From contig JBFMDH010000042.1 in NCBI GenBank assembly GCA_040754075.1, positions 1 through 59,741 of the forward strand: a stretch of 59,741 bases of DNA, given 5' to 3'. How positions within the stretch are numbered: the first letter of the stretch is position 1; every line of letters begins with the position of its first letter. This document shows positions 18,263 through 27,289 of the stretch, piece by piece. The notes under the pieces were generated by a model. That model did not search any database, was not told the origin of the DNA, and worked only from the letters and a program-made list of their open reading frames with translations. The stretch is from Acidobacteriota bacterium (GTDB lineage: Bacteria; Acidobacteriota; Blastocatellia; UBA7656). The translations under genes and the position numbers were made by a program.

Positions 18263-19426
18263 ATGGCTGTTCAACGTAATGATTGGTCGCTGCAACGTAA
18301 AGGGCAAATAGATCAGGAACGGCATAAGGCTCGCGTAAAAGACGCGATAAAGAAAAACCTCGGTTCAATCGTTTCCAATGAATCAATCATTCTTTCGGAT
18401 GGAAAACGAGTCGTAAAAGTACCCATTCGCTCGCTTGATGAATATAAATTCCGTTTTGACTACCGCAAGAAAAAACAGGTGGGCACCGGAGACGGCAATT
18501 CAAATGTTGGCGATGTCATTGCCCGCGAAGGCGGACAAGGGCAAGGGGCGGGTCGCGGCCCGCAGGCAGGCGATCAAGCCGGACAGGATTATTACGAAGC
18601 TGATGTCGAAATTGATGAGATAGCCAAACTGGTTTTTGAAGATTTACACCTGCCGTATCTCGAAGAAAAAGCCAAGACCGCCGTGCAATCAAAGACCACT
18701 AAATTTACGGAAATTCGCCGTTCGGGGATTATGGCGAACCTCGATAAACGGCGTTCGATATACGAAAACATCAAACGTAATGCGCGCGAAACCGGCGAAG
18801 CGAAAATCGGCAATTTCAAAAAAGAGGATTTGCGATTTAAATCGTGGGAAGAAGAAATCCGCTACGAATCGAATGCCGTGGTGATTGCGATGATGGACGT
18901 GTCGGGTTCAATGAGTGAGTTTAAAAAATACATTGCCCGGTCGTTTTATTTCTGGATGGTGCGGTTTTTGCGAACCAAATATGACCAGGTTCAAATCGTT
19001 TTCATCAGCCACCACACCGAAGCCAAAGAAGTAACCGAAGAGCAATTTTTTACCCAGGGTGAATCGGGCGGCACGGTGGTGTCATCGGCTTATAAACTCG
19101 CTCTCGAAATCATTGCCGAAAGATACCCGCCAAGGGATTGGAATATCTACCCCTTTCATTTCTCGGATGGCGATAATTATTACTCGGATAATGATGAAGC
19201 CGTGCGGCTTGCCGATGAATTGATTGCCACCTGCAATCTTTTCGGTTATGGGGAAATCGGCGAAGAAGGAATGTCGAGTTATCGGCGTTCTTCGGGGGCT
19301 TTGCTTTCGATTTTTTCCGACCGGTTAAAGAATCAGGAACGCTTCGTCGGCGTGCGCATTGATGAAAAAGAAGATGTCTATCCGGCGTTAAAACAATTTT
19401 TCGGCAAACGCGGTGTGGAAGTTTAA
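18263..19426 (+). CDS. yhbH: DUF444 family protein YhbH/YeaH
   Basis: A 387-residue protein of the YeaH/YhbH family that works with PrkA and SpoVR; in Bacillus the family is linked to sporulation and in Enterobacteria to stress survival. Family features include the basic N-terminus (RHKARVKDAIKKNLGSIVSNESII), a Gly/Gln-rich linker (about 75-110, GGQGQGAGRGPQAGDQAGQ) and a VWA-like domain with MIDAS DVSGS (MMDVSGSMSE). It has the typical length and no intein, in contrast to its two operon partners. AGGAAA precedes ATG 18263. Its stop is 16 bases before the spoVR start. Confidence 0.93.
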   Translation: MAVQRNDWSLQRKGQIDQERHKARVKDAIKKNLGSIVSNESIILSDGKRVVKVPIRSLDEYKFRFDYRKKKQVGTGDGNSNVGDVIAREGGQGQGAGRGPQAGDQAGQDYYEADVEIDEIAKLVFEDLHLPYLEEKAKTAVQSKTTKFTEIRRSGIMANLDKRRSIYENIKRNARETGEAKIGNFKKEDLRFKSWEEEIRYESNAVVIAMMDVSGSMSEFKKYIARSFYFWMVRFLRTKYDQVQIVFISHHTEAKEVTEEQFFTQGESGGTVVSSAYKLALEIIAERYPPRDWNIYPFHFSDGDNYYSDNDEAVRLADELIATCNLFGYGEIGEEGMSSYRRSSGALLSIFSDRLKNQERFVGVRIDEKEDVYPALKQFFGKRGVEV

Positions 19427-19442
19427 AGCGACGGAGTTGAAT

Positions 19443-22073
19443 ATGACAGACAAAGAGGTGCAAGAACTTGAGCGGGCGGTAGAGCAAATCTGGGATATTG
19501 CCGTAAATAAATTCGGACTAGACCCCTACCCGACCAATTTTGAAATCGTTCCGGCAACCGTGATGTATGAGATCGGCTCATATGCGCTGCCCGGTCGCTA
19601 TTCACATTGGACTTTCGGCAAAGCCTATCATCGGATGAAGATGATGTATGATTTTGGTCTGTCAAAAATTTATGAGGTGGTGATTAATTCCAATCCCTCG
19701 TTCGCTTTTTTACTCGAAACCAATTCCATTTTGCAAAATAAACTGGTCATCGCTCATGTTTTAGGTCATGTCGATTTCTTCAAACATAATGCCTATTTCG
19801 CCCACACCAACCGCCGGATGGTTGATGAAGCGGCGATTCACGCCCGCCGCATGAATGAGTATGAGTTTCAATATGGCAGCAAGGTTGTCGAAGAATTTCT
19901 CGATGCGGTGCTTTCAATCGAAGAGCATATCGACCCTAATTTTTACATTAAAAAGCAGCGCGACAAATCGGGTAAAGGTGAAGAAAAAATCATTAGGACA
20001 ACGGGGCGTTTCGATGATTTATTCACACCCGAAGAATTGGGAATCAAATCAAACGACGAAGATGACGCCAATGATCAAACCAAACTTCAGGTTCCCGAAA
20101 AAGATTTGGTCTATTTCATCATGCAGAACTCGCCGATATTAAAAGACTGGCAGCGGGATGTGATTTCGATGTTGCATCAGGAGATGGAATATTTCGTCCC
20201 GCAAATGCAGACCAAGATCATGAATGAGGGATGGGCGTGCGCGACAAGAGACGCTTTGGTATTGACTGAAAATGGATTTATCTACTTTGACCGGTTAATC
20301 GAACAGGGCAACAAGATAAAAGTTGCAAGTGGCGGCACAGCGGAAATCCACTCAATAACCGATTTCCATAAAGAAACGAAAGTCCCGACCCTGCGTATTC
20401 GCACCCGTAGAGGAATGACCATTGAAGGCGCATTGAAACATCGCCTTTTGAAAGCTGATGGTAGTTGGGCTTACTTGAAAGATGTAAAAATTGGTGACCG
20501 GGTCGCCATTGAATGTGGGTCGAATGTTTGGGCGAAAGAGAAGCCGGAACTGCCTTGTTCATTTACTGCGCCCTCAACAATGATGAGTGATATTGCCCGA
20601 TTAACCGGCGTTTCAACGGCGACGATTCATCGCTATCTGAAAGGACGGGTAACAAGGAGCGATGCGGTGATTGAGTCGGTGATACAAGCCACGACTCATA
20701 ATCCTGAAAACAAAGGAAAAATATTAGCGACACGCAAGAGAGTAAATGCAACTGGCGCATTGGATGAATCGTTAGCCTGGTTACTCGGATATTTTATTGG
20801 GGATGGCAATAAGACCAAATCAGGTATCTGTTTGACCTGCGCAGATCAGGAACTTTCTTTACTGCTATCACAAGTCATTCAAACTTCATTGGGGTTACAA
20901 CCAAAAATCAAATGGGATGCTACGGAAAAAGGCGGACGTTACCGGGTTATTGTTCATTCACGAGAATCGAAAGCATTGTTGGAAGCCATTGGTCTGAACC
21001 TAGAAGATAAAGCGCGAAATAAAAAAATTCCGCAACTGATTTTAGGTTCGCCGAAAGAGGTGGTTTCTGCATTTTTGCGAGGGTATTTTGATGCCGATGC
21101 CGATGCCGGAAAGGAAGGCATTCGGCTTTCATCAACAAGTAAAGATTTTATTCACACGGTGCAGATAGTTCTATTAAATTTTGGCATTCTTTCAACTCAA
21201 AGCTTGGATAGGGGTGAGAGTTTGCAATTAGAGATTACCGGGGCATCCGCCAAACGGTTCTATGATGAAATCGGGTTTTCATTAACCCGAAAACAGGAGG
21301 CGTTGCGGCAATATATTGCCTCTCATTTGTGGTTTAAGGTTGAAGATAGGACTGATGAAATTATAGCCATTGAGGAAGGTTGCGAAGATGTTTTCGATAT
21401 AACGGTTGATGAAAAGCACGCCTACGTTGCAAATGGTTTTGTGAATCATAATTCAATCTGGCATTCAAGAATTATGCGCGAAATGGATTTGCCGGATGAA
21501 GACCATCTGGAATTTGCTGAACTTCATTCAGGTGTGGTGTCTCCGCATCGCGGACAATTAAATCCTTATTATCTGGGCTATAAAATCTGGGAAGATATTG
21601 AAAAGCGCTGGAATAACCCTTCGGAAGAAGATCGCCATAAACTCGGTTTGAAAGGTGGAGAAGGACGCGAGAAAATTTTTGAGGTGCGCGAAACCGAAAA
21701 TGATATTTCTTTTTTGCGCAACTACCTGACCGAAGAGTTATGTGAAGAACTCGACCTGTTCGTTTACGAACTGGTGGATGAAGAGGAATGGACGATTACG
21801 GAAAAACGTTGGGAAAAAGTGCGGAATCAACTGGTCGCCAACATGACCAATTTCGGGTTCCCATACATTGAAGTTTTAGATGGCGATTACGACCGCAACC
21901 GCGAGTTATATTTAAAGCATCGCTATGAAGGCGTCGAATTGGATATGAAATATGCCCATAAAACGCTCGAATATGTTTACCAACTATGGGGACGCGATGT
22001 TCACCTTGAGACCATTGTTGATGGGGAAACATTGGTTCTGCATTTTGACGGAGAAGAACATACCGAAGATTAA
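19443..22073 (+). CDS. spoVR: SpoVR family protein with an in-frame intein
   Basis: The ORF codes for 876 residues from ATG 19443; removal of the intein leaves 471 residues, the usual SpoVR/YcgB size. The host shows the family pattern DPYPTNFEIVPATVMYEIGSYALPGRYSHW at the N-terminus, AHVLGHVDFFKHNAYF, QTKIMNEGWA at the intein junction and SIWHSRIMREMDLP after it. The intein is residues 266-670 (nt 20238-21452). ATG 19443 is preferred over GTG 19413 since CGGAG lies 8-12 bases before it. It is third in the prkA operon. SpoVR's biochemical role is unknown. Confidence 0.95.
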   Translation: MTDKEVQELERAVEQIWDIAVNKFGLDPYPTNFEIVPATVMYEIGSYALPGRYSHWTFGKAYHRMKMMYDFGLSKIYEVVINSNPSFAFLLETNSILQNKLVIAHVLGHVDFFKHNAYFAHTNRRMVDEAAIHARRMNEYEFQYGSKVVEEFLDAVLSIEEHIDPNFYIKKQRDKSGKGEEKIIRTTGRFDDLFTPEELGIKSNDEDDANDQTKLQVPEKDLVYFIMQNSPILKDWQRDVISMLHQEMEYFVPQMQTKIMNEGWACATRDALVLTENGFIYFDRLIEQGNKIKVASGGTAEIHSITDFHKETKVPTLRIRTRRGMTIEGALKHRLLKADGSWAYLKDVKIGDRVAIECGSNVWAKEKPELPCSFTAPSTMMSDIARLTGVSTATIHRYLKGRVTRSDAVIESVIQATTHNPENKGKILATRKRVNATGALDESLAWLLGYFIGDGNKTKSGICLTCADQELSLLLSQVIQTSLGLQPKIKWDATEKGGRYRVIVHSRESKALLEAIGLNLEDKARNKKIPQLILGSPKEVVSAFLRGYFDADADAGKEGIRLSSTSKDFIHTVQIVLLNFGILSTQSLDRGESLQLEITGASAKRFYDEIGFSLTRKQEALRQYIASHLWFKVEDRTDEIIAIEEGCEDVFDITVDEKHAYVANGFVNHNSIWHSRIMREMDLPDEDHLEFAELHSGVVSPHRGQLNPYYLGYKIWEDIEKRWNNPSEEDRHKLGLKGGEGREKIFEVRETENDISFLRNYLTEELCEELDLFVYELVDEEEWTITEKRWEKVRNQLVANMTNFGFPYIEVLDGDYDRNRELYLKHRYEGVELDMKYAHKTLEYVYQLWGRDVHLETIVDGETLVLHFDGEEHTED
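20238..21452 (+). other. Intein with LAGLIDADG endonuclease and HTH (in SpoVR)
   Basis: A 405-residue intein that starts at Cys1 (CATRDALVLT) and ends in ...VANGFVNHN, followed by Ser+1. Block B is IEGALKH (His78). LAGLIDADG helices are LAWLLGYFIGDG (179-190) and VVSAFLRGYFDADAD (285-299), both with intact acidic residues. Between the splicing domain and the endonuclease lies a helix-turn-helix unit (residues about 116-136, MSDIARLTGVSTATIHRYLKG) of the LacI/Xre type, probably for DNA recognition. Splicing residues are intact. Confidence 0.92.
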
Positions 22074-22093
22074 TTGATTTGTTGAGCCAGGTC

Positions 22094-22900
22094 ATGCCGT
22101 TTACGCTTTCTCACGCCGCTGCAATTTATCCGATTAGGAAAATTTTTAAAAAGCGATTGCCCCTTTCTGCGCTGATCATCGGGAGTTTTTCACCGGATTT
22201 CCGTTATGCGGTTTATTCACCTGAGCTAAGAGATTTCAGCCATTCCCTTGAAGGTCTAATTTTATTTTGCCTGCCGGTTTCGTTATTGGGATTATTCATA
22301 TTTCATTTCCTGATTAAAAAGCCCTTGGTTCAATTGCTCCCAAGCTTTATCAACGACCGAATAAACCCAACCCAAATTCAAACTGAACAGCTTTCCTGGC
22401 AAAAAATAATCGCGGTGATTTTAGCCATCATCCTGGGTGCCAGCTCTCATAGCATTTGGGATTCATTTACTCATAGCACAGGGTTGGCAGTTCAGAGTAT
22501 CCCCTTACTGAAGGTCTCAATTCTTAAAATTAATTCTTATGATTTGCGATTGTACAAGTTCCTGCAACATGCGAGTTCATTCTTAGGAGTGTGGTTTATA
22601 TTTTTCTGGCTCAAAAGTTGGATAAAACGAACGCCCAGACAAGAGAGTCGCAATTTTCAACGATTCAGTGAGACCCAAAAACTCAAGTTTTGGTTGGCAG
22701 GCGGATGGCTGTCGATTTTTATAGGTATTTTAATCGGTATTTGGCGAATAGCGCCGTTTTCAATAGGCAAGGGATTACGAATTTTTGTTGTTCAGACCGG
22801 CATTGGAATGTTGATGGCTTTCACTATGTTTTTGATAATTTTCGGTTTGACGGTATCAATTATGGATAATAAAAAAGCGGTAATGGGAGAAGAGAATTAA
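22094..22900 (+). CDS. DUF4184 family integral membrane protein
   Basis: A 268-residue multi-pass membrane protein. It begins MPFTLSHAAAIYPIRK and has the DUF4184 pattern LSALIIGSFSPDFRY shortly after, the typical N-terminus of the family. About six hydrophobic segments are visible (for example ILFCLPVSLLGLFIFHFLI, IIAVILAIILGASSHSIWDSF, GLRIFVVQTGIGMLMAF). The family has no established function. Conserved His and Asp (SHAAA, PDF, SHSIWDSF) suggest a metal-dependent site, which would be inference only. ATG 22094 is preferred over the upstream TTG because it matches the family's beginning. Confidence 0.85.
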   Translation: MPFTLSHAAAIYPIRKIFKKRLPLSALIIGSFSPDFRYAVYSPELRDFSHSLEGLILFCLPVSLLGLFIFHFLIKKPLVQLLPSFINDRINPTQIQTEQLSWQKIIAVILAIILGASSHSIWDSFTHSTGLAVQSIPLLKVSILKINSYDLRLYKFLQHASSFLGVWFIFFWLKSWIKRTPRQESRNFQRFSETQKLKFWLAGGWLSIFIGILIGIWRIAPFSIGKGLRIFVVQTGIGMLMAFTMFLIIFGLTVSIMDNKKAVMGEEN

Positions 22901-23025
22901 CCAGGAGTTCATTTGAAAGGTTGTACGAAAAATACCCGCATTGAATAACCGGATTTACCTTTTAACAACCGGAAAAAATCGTTATAAACTCCGCTGCGCC
23001 ATTTTAATATTTGCAAGGGGGAAAA

Positions 23026-23907
23026 ATGAATTTTAAACCTAATAAAACCATCACACAGATCGTATTGCTATCGCTTACTTTGACCTTGGTTCCGTCAGTA
23101 TTCGGATGGGGTGATGAAGGACATCGCTTTATCAATCGCAACGCTGCACAAAAATTACCATCAGATATGCCACAATTCTTTCGAGATGCAGCCGCAAGAC
23201 TTGAATTTCTGGGTCCTGAACCGGATCGCTGGCGGGATAACCGGCAATTGTTTTCGGCATTACGGGAGGTCAATGCTCCAGACCACTTCATCGACATTGA
23301 TAAACCGGAAAATTTTTTAAGCCTGCCCAATGACCGCTACAAATATAGCGACTGGTTACACGCACAGGGTAAAGACCCGAAAGATATTGGCTATCTTCCT
23401 TATTCAATTCTTGAGTGGTATGAAAAAATTCAGGTGCTGTTCCGTTTATGGCGTGATCCGCGCAATGCCGGAGAGCGGGAACAGATCGAGCAAAATATTA
23501 TCTATTATGCAGGAGTTCTGGGGCATTATGTTGGTGACGGAGCCAATCCCTTGCACACAACCATACATTACAACGGCTGGAGCGGCAGCGATAACCCGGA
23601 TTATTTGACGCGCGAACCGCTTCACTGGCGATTTGAAGGCGAGTATGTGAAAGCGCAAATCAAAGCCGAAGATTTCGCTTCGCTGGTGAATGCCGCCTCT
23701 AAATTAAAAGACCCGTTCACTGATACCATGAAATATCTTCTGGATTCATTTAAGGAAGTGAAACCACTTTATGAGATGGATAAAACAGCTCGTTGGGAAA
23801 TTGCCAATACCAAACCTGAATCGAAACAGTTTGTCGTTAAACGCCTGGCAGTCGGTTCGCAAATGCTGGCAAATCTCTGGTACACCGCCTGGATTGATTC
23901 CAAATAA
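23026..23907 (+). CDS. Secreted S1/P1-type nuclease
   Basis: A 293-residue exported protein. The signal peptide ends at FG, immediately before WGDEGH: in S1/P1 nucleases the new N-terminal Trp is itself a zinc ligand, which fits. Further zinc ligands visible are NAPDHFID, YAGVLGHYVGDGANPLHTTIHYNGW, and a C-terminal LHWRFE region. The enzyme is expected to cleave single-stranded nucleic acid or 3'-phosphomonoesters outside the cytoplasm. It is preceded by GGGGG (about 23017-23021) before ATG 23026 and stands in front of an iron-sulfur gene in the same direction. Confidence 0.85.
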   Translation: MNFKPNKTITQIVLLSLTLTLVPSVFGWGDEGHRFINRNAAQKLPSDMPQFFRDAAARLEFLGPEPDRWRDNRQLFSALREVNAPDHFIDIDKPENFLSLPNDRYKYSDWLHAQGKDPKDIGYLPYSILEWYEKIQVLFRLWRDPRNAGEREQIEQNIIYYAGVLGHYVGDGANPLHTTIHYNGWSGSDNPDYLTREPLHWRFEGEYVKAQIKAEDFASLVNAASKLKDPFTDTMKYLLDSFKEVKPLYEMDKTARWEIANTKPESKQFVVKRLAVGSQMLANLWYTAWIDSK

Positions 23908-23952
23908 TCAGCCTTGAAGTTGAAATTAGTTTCTGGTCAAGAGGGTAAGAAA

Positions 23953-24375
23953 GTGGCGCAGAAAAATTATACGAATGGCGACATCACCGTAAGCTGGAAA
24001 CCAGACCTCTGTATTCATTCAACCAATTGTGTCAACGGTCTCGCGGAGGTTTTTAATCCGCAGGCGCGACCTTGGGTGAATATGCAGGGCGCAACGAGTG
24101 AACGAATCATCGCACAGGTTGAACGATGCCCATCAGGCGCGCTCAGCTATTTTAGGAATGCCGTGGACGAAACCTCTGAAAATGTAAGCGTGGAAATGTT
24201 GGTTGAGGTTTTACCCGATGGCCCGTTGGTGGTTCACGGAAGCCTGCATATCAAAGGCATCGATGGGAATGAATCGAAACGCGCGCCTAAAACTGCCTTC
24301 TGCCGTTGTGGCGCATCACACAACAAGCCCTTCTGCGACGGTTCGCATAGGGCAGCAAATTTTAAGGATGACTGA
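23953..24375 (+). CDS. YjdI-like ferredoxin domain fused to CDGSH iron-sulfur domain
   Basis: A 140-residue cytoplasmic protein starting at GTG 23953, chosen because GAGGG precedes it at 7 bases. The N-terminal half is the YjdI/Fer4_19 type ([4Fe-4S] mono-cluster) with Cys20, Cys26 and a later CPSGALSY. The C-terminal half is a CDGSH domain: CRCGASHNKPFCDGSH, whose three Cys and one His bind a [2Fe-2S] cluster. The protein thus holds two cluster types, which suggests electron transfer. An upstream TTG at 23914 is possible but has no binding site. Confidence 0.85.
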   Translation: MAQKNYTNGDITVSWKPDLCIHSTNCVNGLAEVFNPQARPWVNMQGATSERIIAQVERCPSGALSYFRNAVDETSENVSVEMLVEVLPDGPLVVHGSLHIKGIDGNESKRAPKTAFCRCGASHNKPFCDGSHRAANFKDD

Positions 24376-24464
24376 ACAAGAGGGTTAATCAGGGTGTGTA
24401 AAAAATATTTTGAATAATTGAAAAAAATTGCAAGCAATTGTAATTTCCCGCGTTCAAAGAAATA

Positions 24465-24540
24465 GCGGAAGACTCAACCAGAGCACGGGCTGGAATTTTA
24501 GCAATAAAATACCGTGAGTCTTCCGCATTCATTTTGAATG
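24465..24540. promoter_or_regulatory. Structured intergenic region before the VIT-VWA gene
   Basis: A 12-bp perfect inverted repeat, GCGGAAGACTCA (24465-24476) with TGAGTCTTCCGC (24515-24526), encloses a 38-base loop. It is followed directly by a second hairpin, CATTC-ATTTT-GAATG (24526-24540). The pair may be a structured leader or a small RNA. No U tract makes a terminator unlikely. The rest of the 282-base gap is otherwise plain A/T-rich DNA. Confidence 0.5.
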
Positions 24541-24657
24541 TGATCGTTTTGAGACAACGGTTATTCGCCTGGACTGCAAAACATAAAAAAATTAACCGTC
24601 AATGTTGAGTTCAGAACTTTTTGCTCATTGAAAAAGAGCGCCGGAAGGAGATATGCG

Positions 24658-26859
24658 ATGAAATTAAGGATCAGTGGGATTTTTGCGTTTATTTTACTAT
24701 TTTGTGGCGCTGCATTTGGACAAGGTGTCATCATACCCGATGAATGTCATCGTTGCCCGCCTATTCCGAGACCTCCAAGACCGGTGCCCATCCCCAGAGT
24801 TTTACAGATCAAATCCGTTAAAATTACGACAAAAATAAATTCACAGGTAGCGATAACCAAAGTTGAACAGGTATTCGAGAATGATACGCCCTATCGGCTC
24901 GAAGGGTCTTATTTTTTCCCCATTCCTGAAAGCGCCTCGCTATCGGATTTTGCTATTTATGATGGCGATAAACGACTATCGGGCGAAGTGATGGAAAAAA
25001 CCAGAGCCAGGCAGATTTATAATGAAATCGTGCGCCGACAAATTGACCCGGGGTTATTGGAATATGTCGGTAAAGATTTATTTCAAGCAAATGTTTTTCC
25101 GATTGAGCCGCGCAGTACCAAAAAAATAGAACTCACCTACTCGCAGGTTTTAAAAAATGAAGGCGGAACCGTAGGTTACCGTTATGAACTCGGTTCGGGG
25201 CGTCGTATTCAACAACAACCGGTTAAAGAGATTGCCGCAAGTATCGAAATTACTTCACCGATTGATTTGAAAAATATTTATTCGCCGACCCATAAAATCT
25301 CGGTTTCAAAAGATGGTGAGAGAAAGGCTCGATTAAGTTTTGAAGGTTCAGGTACAGACACGCAAAAAGATTTTCTGCTTTATTACGCGCTTTCGGAAAA
25401 AGATTTTGGTCTTTCACTAATCACTCATCGGGAACCTGGAAAAGACGGCTATTTTTTAATGTTGATTTCCCCGAAATCAAATATCAGCGAGCAAGAACGG
25501 GTCGCCAAGGACATCGTTTTTGTTCTGGATACTTCGGGTTCGATGAGCGGTGAAAAAATAGATAAAGCCAAAGCGGCTTTGAAATTCGGGGTTGAATCGC
25601 TTTCCCCGCGTGACCGCTACAATATCATTTCGTTTTCCGGTGAAGAGCATTTGATGAAAGCTTCTTTGATTGAAGCCGACAGAGATGGTAAGCAAGCCGG
25701 TTTGAAATTTATCGAAAATCTGCAAGCCGAAGGCGGCACGAATATCAACGATTCATTGGTAATGGCGTTCAAGCAATTTCAATCAAGCGAGCGTCCGGGA
25801 ATGATTGTTTTTTTGACGGATGGGTTGCCAACGGTTGGGATTACCGTTGTGCAACAGATTGTTAAAAATGTTGCAAACAGCAATAAAGCCAATGTTCGGT
25901 TGTTTTCTTTCGGCGTCGGTTATGATGTCAATACCAATTTGCTCGATAAACTTTCGGCAGATAATCGAGGTTCGAGCGATTACATCGAGCCACAGGAAGA
26001 CCTTGAAGTGAAGGTGTCGAACTTTTTTGCGCGGGTGAATTATCCGGTGCTTTCCGATTTGAAGTTGGATTTGGGTGGTGTTGAAGCGGAACTGATGTAT
26101 CCCCGAACGCTTGGCGATTTGTTCAAAAACTCTCAAATCGTTCTGGTCGGTCGTTATAAGAATTCAGTAAAAGATGCGACGATTCGTTTAAGTGGTAAGC
26201 TTGCAGGGCGCGATGCGACCTTCACATTCGGCAATCAGATTTTTCCCAATGAACAGGATGAAAACAAATTCCTGCCAAGACTCTGGGCAACACGACGAGT
26301 TGGGTATCTTCTGGAACAGATTCGCTTGAATGGCGAAAACAAAGAGTTAAAAGATGAAATCATTGCGCTCGGCACCCGTTTCGGCATCGTTACGCCGTAC
26401 ACTTCATATCTGGTGACCGAAGATAATGTAAAAGTATCGATGCGTGATATGCCAAGAGAGCAGGGGCGAAGCTTTGAGGCTTTGGCTTCGGTTGAATCAA
26501 TTGCTTCGAGAAGACCTGAAAGTGCGCCTGGAGGACAGGCAGCCGGTAAAGGAGTCGGTGAAGGAGCGGTGGTTTATAGTAAAGCCGAAAAGAAATTGAA
26601 AGAATCAGACAAAGACGAACGTCTGGATGATTATATCTCAACCGTTCGCACCGTTGGCGATAAGACCTTCAGATTACAAAACGAAATCTGGATGGATACT
26701 CAGTACAAAGACACTGCGAACTTGCCGGTGGTTGAATTGAAATTCGGCAGTGACGAATTCTTTAATTTGATCGGCAAAGAACCGCAACTTGCCGATTACT
26801 TTTCACTCGGCAAAAAAGTCACTGTCATTTACAAGGGCAAAGTTTACAAAGTGGTTTAG
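24658..26859 (+). CDS. Secreted VIT and VWA domain protein (inter-alpha-trypsin inhibitor-like)
   Basis: A 733-residue secreted protein. After a signal peptide (to about FGQG) and a Pro-rich linker (PPIPRPPRPVPIPR), residues about 45-185 form a VIT domain (VEQVFENDTPYRLEGSYFFPIPESASLSDFAIYDGDKR...GKDLFQANVFPIEP). A VWA domain begins with DIVFVLDTSGSMSGEKI and carries the MIDAS DTSGS. The rest, with GTRFGIVTPYTSYLVTED, is the usual C-terminal extension. Such proteins are extracellular and presumably bind other proteins. GGAAGGAG precedes ATG 24658. It is the first of three genes in a row. Confidence 0.9.
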   Translation: MKLRISGIFAFILLFCGAAFGQGVIIPDECHRCPPIPRPPRPVPIPRVLQIKSVKITTKINSQVAITKVEQVFENDTPYRLEGSYFFPIPESASLSDFAIYDGDKRLSGEVMEKTRARQIYNEIVRRQIDPGLLEYVGKDLFQANVFPIEPRSTKKIELTYSQVLKNEGGTVGYRYELGSGRRIQQQPVKEIAASIEITSPIDLKNIYSPTHKISVSKDGERKARLSFEGSGTDTQKDFLLYYALSEKDFGLSLITHREPGKDGYFLMLISPKSNISEQERVAKDIVFVLDTSGSMSGEKIDKAKAALKFGVESLSPRDRYNIISFSGEEHLMKASLIEADRDGKQAGLKFIENLQAEGGTNINDSLVMAFKQFQSSERPGMIVFLTDGLPTVGITVVQQIVKNVANSNKANVRLFSFGVGYDVNTNLLDKLSADNRGSSDYIEPQEDLEVKVSNFFARVNYPVLSDLKLDLGGVEAELMYPRTLGDLFKNSQIVLVGRYKNSVKDATIRLSGKLAGRDATFTFGNQIFPNEQDENKFLPRLWATRRVGYLLEQIRLNGENKELKDEIIALGTRFGIVTPYTSYLVTEDNVKVSMRDMPREQGRSFEALASVESIASRRPESAPGGQAAGKGVGEGAVVYSKAEKKLKESDKDERLDDYISTVRTVGDKTFRLQNEIWMDTQYKDTANLPVVELKFGSDEFFNLIGKEPQLADYFSLGKKVTVIYKGKVYKVV

Positions 26860-26875
26860 GCAGGAGTAAGAGGTG

Positions 26876-27289
26876 ATGCGTAAAAAGGTTTTGTTAATGA
26901 TAATTTTGCTGATACCGGCGTTCGATCTTTTTGCTCGAACTTCTCAAACCATCGTTCCTGAAAAAACGGTTGTTGATCCTCATATGACGGGAAAGAATAA
27001 GAGAAAAGAGGCGCAACCTTTAGACGCGGATGAACGCGCGCGAATCGGTGCAAGGTGCGAAATCCATAACCAGACAATGAAATTGGGCATTGCCAGAATT
27101 AACTACGGGATGCCTGTGTATGATAAAGCCTTTATGAATGCCGAAAAGACTTCGTTTCCAAACTCGAATCTGTCTGTTTTAGGCGGCTGCGTCATTACCG
27201 ATAATTCACCAACGCATGCGGAGGTCGTTTATTGTGACGCCTGTAGAAAAGCCGAGAAAGTTTGGCGAAAGGAGCATCGCGACAGATGA
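26876..27289 (+). CDS. Small secreted protein of unknown function
   Basis: A 137-residue protein with a hydrophobic export signal (KKVLLMIILLIPAFDLFA). The mature part has Cys pairs (RCEIHNQTMK, GGCV, CDACRKAE), suggesting disulfides or a metal site. I do not recognise a family. ATG 26876 is preferred over GTG 26873; AGGAGTAAGAGG precedes it. It begins 16 bases after the VIT-VWA gene and overlaps the next gene's start by ATGA, so it is in the same operon. Confidence 0.7.
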   Translation: MRKKVLLMIILLIPAFDLFARTSQTIVPEKTVVDPHMTGKNKRKEAQPLDADERARIGARCEIHNQTMKLGIARINYGMPVYDKAFMNAEKTSFPNSNLSVLGGCVITDNSPTHAEVVYCDACRKAEKVWRKEHRDR

